DNA from: Coniella vitis
Taxonomy: Eukaryota; Ascomycota; Sordariomycetes; Diaporthales; Schizoparmaceae
Direction of reading: 5' to 3'
Length of the DNA stretch: 64,000 nt
Assembly (NCBI GenBank): GCA_011317545.1
Contig: WUJK01000013.1
Coordinates: 992,001-1,056,000 of the forward strand
The first letter of the stretch is position 1; each line of letters begins with the position of its first letter. Both the position numbers and the translations under genes were made by a program. Of the stretch, positions 60,601 to 64,000 are shown piece after piece. Below the pieces are notes generated by a model that did not search any database, was not told where the DNA came from, and saw only the letters and a list, made by a program, of their open reading frames with translations.

Positions 60601-61800
60601 GCTCGTATTATACGGTATCCGTAATATCGAAGTTTATTAGTATCGTACGTTTATAGATTGTAACTAGTAATTAATTAGATTCTATATCGATAATACCTTA
60701 GCTATAAGCGATTTCTATACCTTCTATAATATTAAGTTTATAGGGTTCTATCTTCTTCTTCTAAAGTATCTATTCTCTATTAATAATACTTAGGGATATA
60801 AAGTTTCCTTATATTTCGCTATCTAGGAGTATTATATAGTATTTATTGTTAATTCGTATTACGATTTTTAAATATTCGTATATCGAGCTATCTATTATAT
60901 AGAGGGACTTTATTATAAGTCCTAATCGCTTATTATCCCTTATAAGCGATCCTTACCTTTTAGGTTCTACTATTCTTATTATACTCTAAGGGCTATTATC
61001 TATACTAGGTTCTTAGCTTATTATATTCCGTATCGTATATATACTACGGCCTATCGCTATAAGCGTACTTAATTTTCTTCTTTCGTATAGGGAGTCTATA
61101 CTCTAGGCTAATTATCTTTAAGGTTATAGTAGGTATACGCTTTATCCGCTAAGTATTCTATATAATCGGCGCGCTTATAGAAGCTATAATATATAGGTTC
61201 TATATATACGGGCTTTATAAGCTTTTCCCTTTATTTCTATTCGCGTATTCTATACTAATCGAGCGCTTTTTCTTATACGTAAGGTACGTACTAGGGTATC
61301 GTATATTAGTACTATTTTACTTATCGCGTAGTATATTCGTAGGGGGTATTATATATAAGGCTAATACTAGCGTAATTTCCCCTTATTCTAAGTACTTTAT
61401 AATAATCGTTATTATCGTCGTTATAGGCGATAATACTATACCCTATTTCGTACGTAGGGAACTATTCGTTAGTTACCTTATATTTAAAGTATCGTCTATA
61501 ATTATATATAATATAGGCAAACTATATAATCTAGTAGTACTTTTCGTAGAGGTGATTAATTCGCGCGTTTTCCTATATAAGGGGGGTTTTGTCTTAATAG
61601 GTTATTATTCGGAATAGTTCTCTAGGTATAATACCGTAGATAAGGTAGTATATATCTCCTTTATCGATATCTTTATCCGTAGAGCTTTCTAATTCTAAGC
61701 TTATTTCTTCGTTAATAGTTTAGGTATTAATATCCTAACTAATATTAAGCGTTTCCTACTATTTTATAATTTCCGTAATATTACTCTATAAAATATCCGT

Positions 61801-61905
61801 TTCGTTAGGTAGTTTATACCCTTTTATATTACGCTAGTAAGGGTATTCCCTAATAAGCTAGGCTTATTATTTTATTACTAGTCTTTTAAATAAACCGTTA
61901 TCCGT
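61801..61905. repeat. 105-bp insertion in B3 flanked by TATCCGT
   Basis: Absent at the matching place in B1 (about 4380) and B2 (about 47165). The 7-bp direct repeat TATCCGT lies at 61794-61800 and 61899-61905. Could be a tiny non-autonomous element, or a segment lost from the other copies. Confidence 0.55.
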
Positions 61906-63232
61906 TAGGAGAGGCGTCCTTTAGGTAACTGCGATTTATCGTTCCTTATAAGGTTTCTAAGGGAACTATCCTAAGCCTTACTTTACCGAAAGGTACGTTA
62001 TATAATTATCCTTATAATAGAAGGTCTAGTTAAGGAGTTTATAATCGGAGTTATCCGATACTTACTCTAGAAGCTAGTTTTAGCTAGGAGTAGAGTCTAT
62101 AGTCTTACGTATTATAATATTAACTTATTATCCTTCGGGGACTTTCTTAAATTCTCTAGGTTTTTTAGGTTATCGGTATTCTTATATAAAATAGCTTATC
62201 TTACTATAATTAAAGTATTCCTTACTTATAGGTTTACGCTAAGCTATATCGAGCTCTATAGGTCCTATATATATAATGCCGCTAACTACCGTATTTTATT
62301 ACTAGAAGCTACGGTTAATTATCTATTAAATCCGCTATCCTATATTAGCGTAATTCCTCTATATAGTATAGCTTCCTCCTTTCTTACTTTTCTCTATATA
62401 TCTTTCGTAGAGATAGTTATCGATACGGATAGTATTATTACTAAATATTATAAAGTCTTTAGGCTAATCCTACTTAGAGATTTCGTCTTTAACCTTATCC
62501 TTAAATCCTTTATAATAGTATTCTATAAGGTTCTTATTTTCCTAAGGGAGGTATATTAAGAGTTGCTTAAAGTAAACTATATAGGCTAAAGTAGACTTAT
62601 TCTACTTAAGTTCTATAAGTTATTATACTATAGTTCGTTCTTCGTTAAGATCGCTAAATATTTCCTTAAGGATATATTCGAATCCTACGAATATATCGAA
62701 TATATTCTTAGTAGTCGGCTTACGTTAATTAAGGTTACCTAGGTATTTAATATAATTATAAAGTAAGGGTTTATACTAGATAAATATATCCTTTTCGAAT
62801 TATATACCGGCTAGGATAACTTTATCGGGTTTAATAGTAAATTAAGCTATATTATATAGGAAGTATACTTTATAATAGGTAAGGAACCCTTAAAGTATCT
62901 TTTAATTACCGTTATATATAGTAGGTTTATCTATCTTATAGCTATTACCGGTATTTTAAATAATAGGCGCTAGGGGTATAGCGGCTATAGCTTAGTATTA
63001 TTCGAGCTATTAGGCCTGCCTATAGATAGTACGATTCTATTACTCCTAATTCTACTAGAGTATAGCGAGTTATTAGGTAAGTTCGATTAATTAGCGTATT
63101 ATATCTTCCTAAGTTATAACCTAGCGATATCCTTCTCCTAAGGTAAACGGGGTAGGAGTTTAAGGAGCTATTACTATACTTAATATTACCTAAGAGGTAT
63201 ATATAAACCGTCCTAAATAAGAGTTATAAAAA

Positions 63233-63702
63233 TATAATAATCCTTACCTAAATCCCGGATTCTGGAAGTACCTATAAGTTATATATTAGTAGGCGGGGAA
63301 GTTTTACCTTTAAGTCTTCGTATATTATCGAGTAATATTAAGTATTATAAGTAATTAAGAAGGATTACCCTATTATATAAAATAATACTTAGATTTATAA
63401 CTAAAGATTATAAGGAAACTATCTAATATTAAGCTATAAACTCCTATCCTTATATCCTTCTATTATCCTAGTAAGTCGATATAGTCGATATCGATCCTAT
63501 CGATCTATAATATGCTAGTCGATATAATCGATATCGATTCTATCGATCGTATAAGTATCAAGACCCTAACCCTGATTATATTACTATAAGTGTCCAGATA
63601 TCCTTATATAAGAGATCCCTATCGGTCCGTTGCGGTTCCGATTTGCTAGTATATAGTTGCGCTAGCCTGTTCCTGTGACCTGCATATTCATGGGTTATAA
63701 TA
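63233..63702 (-). repeat. 5' LTR of B3 (ClaI-repeat-type U3)
   Basis: This 470-bp LTR equals 56504-56973 in length and layout, with the tandem TCGATATAATCGATATCGAT units (about 63475-63550) and CCCTAACCCTGA (about 63565-63576). Its last 100 bases are much less mutated (TGCGGTTCCG, TTGCGCTAGCCTG, CCTGCATATTCATGGG) than the matching end of its partner LTR. Confidence 0.87.
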
Positions 63703-64000
63703 CTACGGTTATATAACCGTAGCTCTTATAAACGTTATATACTGCCTTAATAAGCTTACTCTTATCTACTATAACTAGTATTACTTAGCTTTATATAGCT
63801 AATCTTTACGGGTATAAAGGGTCTCCTAATAGCTTTATATAACGTATTAGTCTATATAAACGTCCGCCGTATATTATAAAGTATTCCTTTATCTATTATT
63901 TATCTATATTAGGTAGCCGTAGGCCTTATAATACTAAATACTCTAATACTACTTATAGATCTAGCCGATTTATCTCGTAAGGGTATTTTAAGGTATATAC
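63703..64000 (-). mobile_element. Element C, continued: integrase N-terminal (zinc-binding) region
   Basis: The minus strand gives a frame ending VDKSKLIKAVYNVYKSYG close to 63725, which looks like the first half of an integrase zinc domain. The second half (TTVRLLIYKF) starts the C segment just left of 56503. C is therefore one element split by B3, and it runs off the window. Confidence 0.65.

Larger units (their letters stand above)
56974..63232 (-). mobile_element. Ty3/gypsy chromovirus family B copy 3 (B3), internal region, RIP-mutated, chromodomain deleted
   Basis: Minus-strand copy of B: gag (about 62900-61950), with all zinc-knuckle ligands turned to Tyr near 62160-62210; protease about 60840; reverse transcriptase about 60030-59500; RNase H; integrase about 58600-57740. 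Homology to B2 jumps at about 57735 from the post-pol region straight into the end of integrase, so the chromodomain and the tRNA-like segment seen in B2 are missing. B3 also has a 105-bp insertion in the gag-protease region (61801-61905). The most heavily mutated of the three copies. Confidence 0.87.

Overview
The window looks like part of a filamentous ascomycete (Pezizomycotina) chromosome. Genes carry short GT-AG introns of 60-170 bp, and the gene content (bifunctional BioDA, a killer-toxin-like chitinase, an F-box/LRR relic) is typical of these fungi. Most of the sequence has been through repeat-induced point mutation (RIP): CpA and TpG are nearly absent, TpA is in great excess, and former transposon frames are broken almost only by TAA/TAG. 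Hypocreales-like Sordariomycetes is my guess, at low confidence.

Layout. (1) 1-9987 is RIP-mutated LTR retrotransposon DNA. A minus-strand Ty3/gypsy chromovirus ('family B', copy B1) runs off the left edge and ends with its LTR at 5712-6192. It sits inside the RNase H region of a second, plus-strand gypsy element ('family A', copy A1), whose 3' half and 3' LTR follow to 9987. (2) 9988-29840 is an unmutated gene island of about 20 kb: an AAAP-type amino-acid transporter (-), biotin synthase bioB (+), 8-amino-7-oxononanoate synthase bioF (-), bifunctional bioDA (+), an F-box/LRR pseudogene (-), an unrecognised 234-residue protein (+) and a very large secreted GH18 chitinase (-). (3) 29841-40950 is RIP-mutated again: a minus-strand and a plus-strand Tad/I-type LINE facing away from each other, then an unidentified minus-strand frame. 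(4) 40951-64000 is a nest of LTR elements. Copy A2 (+) is split by a complete copy B2 (+, 45358-52973, 5-bp TSD TCGAA). A2 is then cut at 54921 by a minus-strand gypsy element 'C', which is itself split by a complete copy B3 (-, 56504-63702).

Function. bioF, bioDA and bioB together cover every step from pimeloyl-CoA to biotin: KAPA synthesis, DAPA aminotransferase and dethiobiotin synthetase in one polypeptide, and the final sulfur insertion. bioF and bioDA share one divergent promoter region. bioB and bioF converge so tightly that their stop codons overlap. A transporter next to the cluster could move a precursor or an amino donor, but that is inference. The chitinase and the unknown gene are convergent neighbours.

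Most interesting unexplained structure. Families A and B both carry, between integrase and 3' LTR, a long reading frame on the strand opposite to gag-pol. In B it encodes a paired Cys cluster (Cys now Tyr through RIP) plus a coiled coil, and it differs between copies. B2 also holds a complete tRNA-like cloverleaf in the same orientation as that frame. B LTRs occur in two versions with different U3 inserts, both next to a telomere-like CCCTAACCC motif.
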